A DNA stretch of 34,766 nucleotides from Actinospica sp035712985 (GTDB lineage: Bacteria > Actinomycetota > Actinomycetes > Streptomycetales > Catenulisporaceae), in NCBI GenBank assembly GCA_035712985.1, contig DASTAE010000287.1, forward strand, positions 1-34,766. The letters run 5' to 3'. Under the pieces are notes generated by a model. It was not told the DNA's origin. It searched no databases and worked only from the letters and a program-made list of their open reading frames with translations. Shown one piece after another: positions 8,469-16,108 of this stretch. The first letter of the stretch is position 1; the number at the start of each line of letters is the position of its first letter. Position numbers and translations under genes: made by a program.

Positions 8469-9881
8469 ATGCTACCCGGCATGCGATTGAGCGCGCGGCC
8501 GACCGGCGGCGAACCGGGAGACCTCTCGCGGCCGACGGCGCTGCTGGTGGCCGGGGCCATGTTCATGGAACTGCTCGACGGCACGGCGCTGACCACGGCC
8601 GCGCCGCGGGTCGCCGCTGCCTTCGGCGTGGCGTCGGCCGCGATCGCCGTGCCGATCAGCGCGTACCTGATCACCGTCGCCGCGTTCATCCCGCTCGGCG
8701 GCTGGGCGGTGGACCGCTTCGGCGGGCGGCGGACGTTCGCGGCGGCGGTCACCCTGTTCACCGTGGCCTCGGCGCTGTGCGCGCTGGCGCCCGATCTGCC
8801 GCTGCTCGACCTGGCGCGGATCGCGCAGGGGGTCGGCGGCGCGATGATGGTCCCGGTCGGACGCCTCGTGGTGCTGCGCGGAATCCGGCGCGAGGAGGTG
8901 ATCCGCGCGGTCGCCTTCCTCACCTGGCCGGCGCTCGCGGCGCCGCTGCTGGGGCCGGTGCTCGGCGGACTGCTGGCCACGTACGCGTCCTGGCGCTGGA
9001 TCTTCCTGCTCAACGTCCCGCTCGGAGTGATCGCGCTCTGCCTCGTCCGCGCGATCCCCGCCGAGCGCGGCCCGGTCCGCCGCCTCGACGTGCCCGGCTG
9101 GTGGTGGACCGCCGTATGCCTCGGCAGCCTCACGGCGGGCGCGTCGATCGAGGCGATCCCCGGAGCCAGCGCCGCGGCCGCCGTCAGCTGCCTGATCATC
9201 GCCGTCGTCACCGGGGTCCTCGCCGTGCGACGGCTGCGGACGGCGCGGGAACCGCTGCTGCGCCTGGAGCCGCTGCGGATCCGCACCTTCCGCTTCGCCA
9301 ACGCGGGCGGCTCCGTCTTCCGCGTCGCCATCAACGCCGTGGCGTTCCTCGTGCCGCTGCTCTTCGTCGACTCCTTCGGCTGGACTCCTGCGCACGCGGG
9401 CGCGGCCTTCATCGCCCTCTACGCGGGGAACCTCGGCATCAAGCCGGCCACCACGCCGCTGCTCAAGCGCTTCGGCTTCCGCACGGTGGTAATAGGCGCG
9501 GTGCTGGGAGCCGTCGTCACCACCGCCCTCATCGCCACCCTGAGCGGGCGTACCCCGATTCTGCTGACGCTCGCGCTGCTGACGGCCAGCGGCTCCTTCC
9601 GCTCGATCGGCTTCACCGCCTACAACACCGTGACCTATGCCGACGTCCCGTCCGCCGACCTCAACGACGCCAACACCCTGTCGTCGGCGATCCAGCAGGT
9701 GGCCGTGGGCCTGGGAGCGGCGGCCGGGGCCCTGGCCATCCGCGCCTGCCTGGCGCTGGGAGTCCGCGACCCGTACCAGGGCGCCTTCCTCGTGGTGGCC
9801 GCCGCGCTCCTGATCCCCGCCCTCGAAGCGGCCCTCCTCCCACGCGACGTCGGCAGCGCGCTGACCGCCGCCTCGACCTGA
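8469..9881 (+). CDS. MFS transporter, DHA2/HsrA-like drug exporter
   Basis: A 470-residue polytopic protein with 13-14 predicted helices. Helix 1 carries MELLDGTALTTAAP, the D-x-T pattern of the DHA2 (QacA/EmrB) group; GGWAVDRFGGRR matches the loop 2-3 motif A; YASWRWIFLLNVPLG is the DHA2 signature after helix 5; SSAIQQVAVGLG is in the late helices, as in HsrA/MdtD. It should be a proton-coupled efflux pump in the cytoplasmic membrane; the substrate is unknown. Two ATGs, at 8469 and 8481, are both possible; each has only a weak G-rich ribosome binding site. It is divergent from the ABC operon and no regulator gene is adjacent. Confidence 0.88.
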   Translation: MLPGMRLSARPTGGEPGDLSRPTALLVAGAMFMELLDGTALTTAAPRVAAAFGVASAAIAVPISAYLITVAAFIPLGGWAVDRFGGRRTFAAAVTLFTVASALCALAPDLPLLDLARIAQGVGGAMMVPVGRLVVLRGIRREEVIRAVAFLTWPALAAPLLGPVLGGLLATYASWRWIFLLNVPLGVIALCLVRAIPAERGPVRRLDVPGWWWTAVCLGSLTAGASIEAIPGASAAAAVSCLIIAVVTGVLAVRRLRTAREPLLRLEPLRIRTFRFANAGGSVFRVAINAVAFLVPLLFVDSFGWTPAHAGAAFIALYAGNLGIKPATTPLLKRFGFRTVVIGAVLGAVVTTALIATLSGRTPILLTLALLTASGSFRSIGFTAYNTVTYADVPSADLNDANTLSSAIQQVAVGLGAAAGALAIRACLALGVRDPYQGAFLVVAAALLIPALEAALLPRDVGSALTAAST

Positions 9882-9997
9882 GGTACTTGTATCTTCGGGA
9901 CAAACGATCTGTACTTCTGCGCCCTACCAGTGAAGTCAGCTGCCTGCTAAAGTCGCCGCGCGAACAACTGTGCGGTGTACAAGGTGGGGAGCGGAGC

Positions 9998-12400
9998 ATG
10001 TCGGGATCGGAATCCGCGGGTGGGCACGTGGAGGATCCTCCGGAGGAAGTGGGCGCGCCGGAACCCGAGGACGAGGCTCCGGAGCGGACCGTCGAGCAGA
10101 CCGCCGAGGTCGAGGAGACGACCGAGGCCGAAGCCGATGCGGGCGAAGAGGAAGAGGCAGCCGACCCGGAGGCGACGGTGCAGGCCCCGGCCGATCTCGC
10201 TCCGACGGTCGAGGCCCCGGCCGACCCGGCTGCCACCGTCGAGGCTCCGGCTGATCTGGCGCCGACCGAGGTGACGGCGCTGGCGACGAGCGGGCCGGCG
10301 ACGCAGCCGGTGGTTCCGCAGCAGCCGCAGCCGCAACCGCAGCAGGGCTTTGCGCCGCCTTCGATGCTGCCGGCGCAGCAAGCGCAGGCTCAGTTCCCGA
10401 TGCAGGCGCAGCAGCCTCAGCAGTTCCCGCAGCAGCCGCAGCCCCAGTACCCGGGCCAGCCGATGCCGATGCCGCAGCCGCCGCAGCAGCAGGCGCCCTA
10501 TGGCTACCCGGCGTACGGGCAGATGCCCGCTCAGTACCAGTCGATGCCGCTGCCCCTGATGAACGCGCCGGTGGATGCGGCGGTCGCGAAGCGGAAGCAG
10601 CGGCGGCGGTTCATGGTGGTGGGCGCGGTCGTGGTGCTCGCGCTCGTCGGGACCGGGATGTACGTGCTGCTGTCCGGCCGCAGCGGCGACTCCGTGGTCT
10701 CGCAGGTCACGTGCCGGCCGGCCAACCTCTCCTCGTGCCTGATCAAGGCGCCCAGCGGCGCCGTTCAGCTGGCCGCCGCCGGCAGTGACAACTGGCCTTC
10801 GCTGACCACGGCCACCCCGGATCAGTACGCTGCGGACTTCGTGACCGGCGTCCAGGGCGTCGGGGAGGAGACGCAGGGGCTGCTCGCGCAGGACGAGCTC
10901 AAGTCGATCGTGCACAACGACTGGAACGCCGTCGACGGGAACAACGTCGACATCGTGCTCCTCGAGTTCGACACCCAGAAGGGCGCCCAGGACTGGAACG
11001 CCACGCGGGCGGCCGAGATTCTCGCCGAGTATCCGGGTACGAACACGCCGATTCCGGGCGACGCGACCGGCGCGGCGCACGCCGCGGTGAAGGCGGATTC
11101 GAAGGGGAACTTCGACGCCGCGTACACGGCCGTGGTCGGGCGGATGGTGCTCGACGTCGCCTACTCGAGTCCGAGCCAGCTGAGCACGCCGGACCTGCGG
11201 AACTGGGCCGGGACCGAGCTCGCCTCGCTGAAGACCGAGCCGGCTCCCGCGACCGACCCGGCGCCCAAGGCCCCGGGAACGCAGCAGGTGGCGTGCAACT
11301 CGGGCCTGCAGTCCTGCCTGATGTCGGTGCCGGGGGACGGTTCGGCGTGGACCAGCCCGTCGGATTCGAAGTGGGTCTCCGGCGCCTCGCTGACCACCTC
11401 TCAGTTCGTCAGCCTGTTCTGGGAGAACGAGTCCGCCTCGCAGCAACAGCAGGTGCTCTCGAACTTCACCGCGGACGGCGTGACCGGGATCGCGCACGAG
11501 GACTGGACCGTCAACAGCGGCTACGAGCAGGCCGACATCTACCTCATCCAGACCATCACGGCCGCCGGCGCCTCGGCGCTGGACACCAGCAACTTCGGCG
11601 AGCCGCAGTGGGGTGGCGGGCTCAGCGGCGTGAGTTACAACGTGCCGAACGCGTCGGGGACCCAGGCCTGGTACACGAACAAGCAGGACTCGAACGGCTT
11701 CACCGACTTCGCGTACACCACGAACGTCGGCAACGTGATCGTGATGGGCTGGTTCTACTACTACGGGTCCTTCGACTCGGGCACCACGAACAGCTGGGTG
11801 ACCCCGGAGCTCGACCGCGTCCAAGCCAGCGAGCAGACACTTCCGCTGGGGCTTCTGCCGCTGAACAAGCCCACGCTGCCGGCCGCGAGCCAGGGGACGT
11901 GCTCGGGCGACTGCCTGATCGGGCTGCCGGGGAACACCACGGACACGACCTCCTCCTCGTACCAGACCACCAAGGCCCTGACCGCCGCCGGATACGCGGA
12001 CCGGTATGAGACCACTGCGAGCGCCGACGTGAACACGTGGCTCATGTCGGACGGGTTCGTCTCCGGCGAGCACCGTTCGTGGTCGGCCTCGGGCGGCGCC
12101 ACGGCCGACGCGGTGCTGCTGAAGTACGGCACGCCGGCCCAGGCGCAGGCGGCGACGCTGTTCGACTACGGCGCCAACGCGGCGAACAACCGCGTGTGCA
12201 CCGATACCGCGGTTCCGGGGTCGTACTGCCTGGCCGCACCGGTCAGCGCCGACGACATGCTGCAGAAGGAGACCGTCCGCGTGTTGGCGTGGAAGGGCGA
12301 CTACGAGGTCAGCGTCAGTGTGACGACCTCCAACTCGGCCGACCTGGCGCAGGCCTACGGCTGGGCGCAGCAGCAGCTGAACAAGCTGCCCGCCAACTGA
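9998..12400 (+). CDS. Membrane-anchored protein with three tandem Cys-containing extracellular domains
   Basis: An 800-residue protein that I do not recognise by name. Residues 1-105 are acidic and Pro/Ala-rich, with a decapeptide repeat; 105-185 is Gln/Pro-rich; a basic AKRKQRRRF stop precedes one membrane helix at about 204-225. Outside follow three related domains starting near residues 234, 429 and 632. Each begins with two cysteines spaced C-x4-7-C then L-(I/M)-x-x-P, continues with a Trp or Tyr, a QY/QF motif and a DxWx pattern, and is about 195 residues long. The topology (disordered cytosolic tail, one helix, tandem exodomains) resembles cell-surface sensor or adhesin-like proteins of actinobacteria. 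The ATG at 9998 has GGGGAGCGG just upstream; longer upstream frames lack coding bias. Confidence 0.82.
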   Translation: MSGSESAGGHVEDPPEEVGAPEPEDEAPERTVEQTAEVEETTEAEADAGEEEEAADPEATVQAPADLAPTVEAPADPAATVEAPADLAPTEVTALATSGPATQPVVPQQPQPQPQQGFAPPSMLPAQQAQAQFPMQAQQPQQFPQQPQPQYPGQPMPMPQPPQQQAPYGYPAYGQMPAQYQSMPLPLMNAPVDAAVAKRKQRRRFMVVGAVVVLALVGTGMYVLLSGRSGDSVVSQVTCRPANLSSCLIKAPSGAVQLAAAGSDNWPSLTTATPDQYAADFVTGVQGVGEETQGLLAQDELKSIVHNDWNAVDGNNVDIVLLEFDTQKGAQDWNATRAAEILAEYPGTNTPIPGDATGAAHAAVKADSKGNFDAAYTAVVGRMVLDVAYSSPSQLSTPDLRNWAGTELASLKTEPAPATDPAPKAPGTQQVACNSGLQSCLMSVPGDGSAWTSPSDSKWVSGASLTTSQFVSLFWENESASQQQQVLSNFTADGVTGIAHEDWTVNSGYEQADIYLIQTITAAGASALDTSNFGEPQWGGGLSGVSYNVPNASGTQAWYTNKQDSNGFTDFAYTTNVGNVIVMGWFYYYGSFDSGTTNSWVTPELDRVQASEQTLPLGLLPLNKPTLPAASQGTCSGDCLIGLPGNTTDTTSSSYQTTKALTAAGYADRYETTASADVNTWLMSDGFVSGEHRSWSASGGATADAVLLKYGTPAQAQAATLFDYGANAANNRVCTDTAVPGSYCLAAPVSADDMLQKETVRVLAWKGDYEVSVSVTTSNSADLAQAYGWAQQQLNKLPAN
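10178..10267 (+). repeat. Three 30-bp tandem repeats inside the coding region
   Basis: Three consecutive 30-base units encode the decapeptides VQAPADLAPT, VEAPADPAAT and VEAPADLAPT in the disordered cytosolic part of the 800-residue membrane protein. Units differ at several third positions, so the repeat is not a fresh duplication. A degenerate half copy (ADPEAT) precedes it. Confidence 0.8.
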
Positions 12401-12419
12401 CGCAGGCGGCAAGACAGGC

Positions 12420-12902
12420 TCACGACTCGCTCACCTTCATCGGGGTGAGCGAGTCGCGTGTCAGGGGCTTGCGGCAGTGCGCGCAGCTCAGCTCCACGGC
12501 GACCGGCTCGCCGCAGTCATGCCGGAACTGCACGGCGGGCGCATCCACCGCCCACTTCTCTCCCCAGGTCAGCAGGCTGATCATCGCCGGGAACAGCTCG
12601 CGTCCGGCTTCCGTCAGGTGGTACTCGTACCGCGGCGGGTGCTCGCTGTAGAGGCGCCGCTCGATGATCCCGGCCGCCTCCAGCTTCCGTAGCCGGTCGG
12701 TGAGCACGTCGCGCGGCGCGCCCGTGTAGCCGACGATCCTCGCGAAGCGGTGCACCCCGTACCCCAACTCGCGCAGCGCGAGCAGCGACCACTTCTCGCC
12801 GACGATCTCCAGCGCCGCCGCCATCGTGCACGGACGGACCGCGAGGGGGGATTCGGCCAGGTCGAAGGGCTGATACCGGGGGGCTGCCCGCTGCGCGCTC
12901 AT
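12420..12902 (-). CDS. HxlR-family winged helix-turn-helix regulator
   Basis: A 160-residue DNA-binding protein. Cys25 followed by ALEIVGEKWSLLALREL is the HxlR hallmark; the winged helix continues with VLTDRLRKLEAAGIIERR and the wing residues YEYHLTEAGREL. The C-terminal 35 residues hold HDCG and CAHC, an extension common in actinobacterial members that may bind metal or sense redox state or electrophiles. It is divergently arranged with a DHA2 MFS pump, the usual setting for an HxlR regulator of efflux, and two operator-like sites lie between them. The ATG at 12902 is favoured because the domain begins soon after it. Its last codons form a strong hairpin (12423-12456) facing the convergent gene. 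Confidence 0.92.
   Translation of the reverse strand: MSAQRAAPRYQPFDLAESPLAVRPCTMAAALEIVGEKWSLLALRELGYGVHRFARIVGYTGAPRDVLTDRLRKLEAAGIIERRLYSEHPPRYEYHLTEAGRELFPAMISLLTWGEKWAVDAPAVQFRHDCGEPVAVELSCAHCRKPLTRDSLTPMKVSES
12423..12456. terminator. Bidirectional terminator hairpin within the HxlR coding end
   Basis: A perfect 13-bp stem (12423-12435 with 12444-12456, GGTGAGCGAGTC on the right arm) with the 8-base loop TTCATCGG. It lies 22 bp after the stop of the rightward 800-residue protein gene and inside the last twelve codons of the leftward HxlR gene, so it can end transcription in both directions. There is no T-tract. Confidence 0.7.
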
Positions 12903-12925
12903 GCGATCCAGCCTAGACCCAGTCG

Positions 12926-12978
12926 GTTGTCTTTTCCAACCGTCTCGGCTAGCCTCGCAGTAAGTTTGGAATACCAAC
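12926..12978. promoter_or_regulatory. Two HxlR operator-like sites (GTT-N9-AAC)
   Basis: In the 93-bp divergent gap, GTTGTCTTTTCCAAC (12926-12940) and GTTTGGAATACCAAC (12964-12978) share the frame GTT-N9-AAC and are centred 38 bp apart. The second is extended to AGTTTGGAATACCAACT (12963-12979), very like sites seen in front of HxlR-regulated genes. The first is near the HxlR start and the second just ahead of the MFS ribosome binding site, so binding of HxlR could block both genes. Confidence 0.6.
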
Positions 12979-12995
12979 TCACGTGAGGGTGGCCC

Positions 12996-14417
12996 ATGTC
13001 CCTGCCGCAGACCCAGGTGAAGCCGGCCGCCGCCGTGCCGCGCGACCATCCGCACGCCCTGCGCACCCTCGCGCTCGGCAGCCTCGGCGCCTTCGTCGTG
13101 TTCCTGGACACCACGATCGTGAACGTCGCCTTCGAGGCGATCAGCCACAGCTTCCACAGCACGACCGACCGGCTCGCCTGGGTGCTCAACGCCTACAGCC
13201 TGGTCTTCGCCGCCGCGCTGATCCCGGCCGGGCGGCTGGCCGACCGCTACGGCCGCAAGCGGCTGTTCCTGGTCGGCATGGGCGGATTCGCGCTGATGAG
13301 CGCGCTGTGCGGACTCGCCCCGAACGCCGAGGTGCTGATCGGCGGGCGCGCGCTGCAGGCCGCCTTCGCGGCGCTGATCACCCCGACCTCGCTCGCGCTG
13401 ATCCTGCCGGAGTTCCCGCCGGAGCGCCGTCCCTTCGCCATCGGCACCTGGGGCTCGATGAGCGCCGTGGCCGCCGCGCTCGGCCCGACGATCGGCGCGC
13501 TGCTCACGCAGTACGCGTCCTGGCGCTGGATCTTCCTGATCAATGTGCCGATCTGCGCGGCCGTCGTCCTCATCGGCCTGCGCACGCTGCGCGAGGGCCG
13601 CGATCCGCACGCCGAGGGCCTGCCGGACCCGCTCGGCGTGCTGCTGATCGCCGCCGTGCCGGCCGCGCTCAGCTTCTCGATCATCGAGGGGCCGCGCTGG
13701 GGGTGGACCGACGGCCGGGTCGTCGGCGGGTTCGTCGCCGCGGCCGTGCTGCTGCCGCTGTTCCTGCTGCGCAGCCGCGCCGCCCGCTTCCCGGCGATCG
13801 ACCTGAGCCTGTTCCGGGTCCGGCAGTTCACCGTCGTGAACGCCGCGACGCTGGTGTTCGCGGCGGCCTTCTACGGGACTCTGCTCTCGAACATCATCTT
13901 CCTGCAGACGGTCTGGCACTACAGCGTCCTGCGCGCCGCGCTCGCCAGCTCGCCGGGCCCGCTGGTCGTCGCGGTCGTGGCGCGGCAGTCCACGAAGCTG
14001 GCCCACCGCTTCGGACCGCGGATCGTGCTCACGATCGGCGCCGCCTGCTACGCCGCGGCCCTCGCCCTGTTCGCGGGCTCCATCGGCGCGCACTCGGAAT
14101 GGCTCGCGCACTGGCTGCCCATCTCGATGCTGATGGGCGTGGGCATCGGCATGACGCTGCCGGTCCAGTCGGGCGCCGCGGTGCAGACCCTGCCGCCCGC
14201 GCGCTTCGGGCTCGGCTCCGCGGTGAACGCGAGCTTCCGCCAGCTCGGCGCCGTGCTCGGGATCAGCCTGTTCGTCGCGGTCGTCGGCTCGCCGGGCCCG
14301 GCCGCCGCGGTCGACGCCTTCCACCGCACCTGGTGGCTGTTCGCGGCCTTCGGGGTCTTCAGCGGCCTGGTCTCCTGGACGCCGCGGCTGCGCGGCCGGG
14401 CTACGGCACGACCGTGA
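12996..14417 (+). CDS. MFS transporter, DHA2 family (EmrB/QacA type)
   Basis: A 473-residue efflux protein with about 14 predicted helices. FLDTTIVNVAF in helix 1 is the DHA2 D-x-T motif; GRLADRYGRKRLF is motif A; YASWRWIFLINVPIC follows helix 5. It should export drugs or metabolites by proton antiport. The ATG at 12996 has GAGGGTGG four to ten bases upstream. It is divergent from the HxlR regulator and probably under its control, induced by a compound that the pump exports. The last 17 bp overlap the convergent universal stress protein gene. Confidence 0.92.
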   Translation: MSLPQTQVKPAAAVPRDHPHALRTLALGSLGAFVVFLDTTIVNVAFEAISHSFHSTTDRLAWVLNAYSLVFAAALIPAGRLADRYGRKRLFLVGMGGFALMSALCGLAPNAEVLIGGRALQAAFAALITPTSLALILPEFPPERRPFAIGTWGSMSAVAAALGPTIGALLTQYASWRWIFLINVPICAAVVLIGLRTLREGRDPHAEGLPDPLGVLLIAAVPAALSFSIIEGPRWGWTDGRVVGGFVAAAVLLPLFLLRSRAARFPAIDLSLFRVRQFTVVNAATLVFAAAFYGTLLSNIIFLQTVWHYSVLRAALASSPGPLVVAVVARQSTKLAHRFGPRIVLTIGAACYAAALALFAGSIGAHSEWLAHWLPISMLMGVGIGMTLPVQSGAAVQTLPPARFGLGSAVNASFRQLGAVLGISLFVAVVGSPGPAAAVDAFHRTWWLFAAFGVFSGLVSWTPRLRGRATARP

Positions 14418-14844
14418 CCGGCCAGCGGCCCGACTTCACCAGCCGCACCCCGACCGAGCCGAGGATGCGGTGCCCCGCCTGCTCGGAGGCGCCGATCACC
14501 AGCGCCTCCGCGCGGACCTCCTCGGCCGTCTTGACCAGTCCGCCGTAGGGGTCGCCCGGGCGGGTGCGGAACTCCCAGCTCGGCGCCGCGTCCGCGGGCA
14601 GCCGGTCCAGCGCCTCGTGGATCTGGGCCCTGATGTCGTCGGCGATCCCGCGCCCGGCCGCCGCGATCTCCGCCGCCGCCTGCGGGACCGCCCCCGCCCC
14701 GACCGGCTGGATATAGGCGATGACCAGCAGCGACCGCTGCCGCCGGGCGAGCCCGGCGGCGTACGCCCCGGCCCGCAGCGAGGAGCGGGAGCCGTCGATC
14801 CCCACCAGGATCACGCTCGGTCCGTCGCTGCCGAGTTCGAACAT
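14401..14844 (-). CDS. Universal stress protein (UspA family)
   Basis: A 147-residue single-domain Usp. VILVGIDGSRSSLRA near the N-terminus is the first strand and its nucleotide loop; near the C-terminus VIGASEQAGHRILGSVGVRL and PVTVVP correspond to the G-x2-G-x9-G(S/T) nucleotide-binding region, here with a Gln/Ala-rich variation, so ATP binding is uncertain. The ATG at 14844 is chosen because GAAGGAG lies about seven bases upstream and the Usp fold starts at once; a longer frame upstream has no family match. Its end overlaps the MFS gene by 17 bp. Such proteins are commonly induced by hypoxia or stationary phase. Confidence 0.88.
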   Translation of the reverse strand: MFELGSDGPSVILVGIDGSRSSLRAGAYAAGLARRQRSLLVIAYIQPVGAGAVPQAAAEIAAAGRGIADDIRAQIHEALDRLPADAAPSWEFRTRPGDPYGGLVKTAEEVRAEALVIGASEQAGHRILGSVGVRLVKSGRWPVTVVP

Positions 14845-15265
14845 GGATGCTCCTTCGGGGGGTCCGCGCTTCGTCCTCGATCCTTCCGCATCGCCGCGCC
14901 GGACGCCATCGAACCGGCCCTGCCGCGTCCCGGAAGGTGGTGCCGACGAAGGAGTCGACGGTGCCTGAGCGCCGGCGGGTCGGGTTCTCGTTGCCCGCCC
15001 ACTCGTAGTCCCATTGCCCGGCCGGCCCAGCGACACGGGAGGGACCGGCGTCTCTCGGAGCACTGCGAATCAGGGGACTCACCTCGGGAGATGTGGGAGG
15101 CCGCCGAGTTCACCCTGGAACCTCAGCGCGCTCCCCGCGTGACGTCCCCCGAACGGCGTAGCGCGCACGGCCTCCCGGGACGCCGTGCGCCGGGCCCGAA
15201 CCTAGGGTGGGGAGCGCTCGCACCCCCGCCGCAGGGCGGGGAATCCCAGTCGAGGAGGTTCACCC
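14845..15265. other. 421-bp intergenic region between usp and aquaporin genes
   Basis: No complete gene is seen. It should hold the divergent promoters of the stress protein and the aquaporin. It contains a hairpin at 15163-15190, a weak DosR/DevR-like palindrome at 15041-15054 (GGGAC-N4-GTCTC), and a stretch on the minus strand (about 15016 to 14905) with strikingly coding-like third positions but no start or ribosome binding site, perhaps a gene remnant. GAGGAGG before 15266 is the aquaporin ribosome binding site. Confidence 0.5.
15163..15190. other. Hairpin upstream of the aquaporin gene
   Basis: GCGCACGGC (15163-15171) pairs perfectly with GCCGTGCGC (15182-15190) around a 10-base loop containing CCCGGG. 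It lies 75 bp before the aquaporin start. It could be a terminator, an operator or an mRNA leader structure; the sequence does not decide. Confidence 0.45.
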
Positions 15266-16084
15266 ATGAGCGCACCGACGACGACAGCCCACCGCCCCCC
15301 GCAGGTCGACGCGCGGCCCCCGCGTCCCTCGCTGCTCAGCAACGTGGAGAACGGCTGGTCGGCGCTGGCCGCCGAGTTCTTCGGCACCGCGATCCTGGTC
15401 TTCTTCGCGGTCGGCACCGCCGTGTACGCCGACGCCGCGGCGGGCGTGGTCGGCATCGCCCTGGCCTTCGGCTTCGTGCTCATCGCGCTCGTCTACACGA
15501 TCGGCGCGGTCTCCGGCTGCCACGTCAACCCGGCCGTCACGCTCGGCATGGTGCTCTCCGGCCGGATGAACGCGATCTGCGGCGCGCTGTACGCGATCGC
15601 GCAGTTCTGCGGCGGCATCATCGGAGCCCTGCTGCTCTACTGGGTCTCGCACTCGGTGCTCGCCCGCGCCGGCGGACCGTTCAGCCGGAACTCCTTCGGC
15701 GCCAACGGATACGGCGCCAACTCGGACCTGCACATCAGCACCGGCGGCGCGTTCCTGGTCGAGATCATCCTGACCGCGCTGCTGATCGTCGTCGTGCTCG
15801 GCGTCACCACGGGACCCGGCGTCAAGGGCCTCGAGGGCGTCGCCATCGGCACCGCGCTGACCGCGATCCACCTGGTCGGCATCCCGCTGACCGGCACCTC
15901 GGTCAACCCGGCCCGTTCGCTCGGCCCGGCGATCTTCGCGGACGACAACGCGATGAGCCAGGTGTGGCTGTTCATCGTCGCCCCGCTCTGCGGCGCGGTG
16001 GCCGGCGTCCTGATCCACACCGCGATCCGCGGCTACCGGGACCAGGTCGCCGAGGAGGCGGAGAAGGCGCGTCGCGCGTCCTGA
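15266..16084 (+). CDS. aqpZ: Aquaporin Z-type water channel (MIP family)
   Basis: A 272-residue major intrinsic protein with six predicted helices and both half-helix motifs: SGCHVNPAV (NPA at 88-90) and GTSVNPARS (NPA at 214-216). The residues matching the selectivity filter of E. coli AqpZ are all present: Phe68, His202, Thr211 and Arg217, which predicts a water-selective rather than glycerol channel; many such channels also pass some hydrogen peroxide. An extra 30-residue Pro-rich N-terminus and a basic C-terminal tail are cytoplasmic. GAGGAGG is eight bases before the ATG. It converges on the encapsulin gene with a 24-bp gap. Confidence 0.94.
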   Translation: MSAPTTTAHRPPQVDARPPRPSLLSNVENGWSALAAEFFGTAILVFFAVGTAVYADAAAGVVGIALAFGFVLIALVYTIGAVSGCHVNPAVTLGMVLSGRMNAICGALYAIAQFCGGIIGALLLYWVSHSVLARAGGPFSRNSFGANGYGANSDLHISTGGAFLVEIILTALLIVVVLGVTTGPGVKGLEGVAIGTALTAIHLVGIPLTGTSVNPARSLGPAIFADDNAMSQVWLFIVAPLCGAVAGVLIHTAIRGYRDQVAEEAEKARRAS

Positions 16085-16108
16085 TCCCCGCCCTCCCGGT
16101 TCGCCGGC

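Noticed and set aside
8981..9008. 28 identical bases shared by the two MFS genes (8981-9008 and 13511-13538)
   Set aside because: The stretch encodes the DHA2 signature YASWRWIFL; strong codon bias makes such identity likely without recent duplication. The proteins differ elsewhere.
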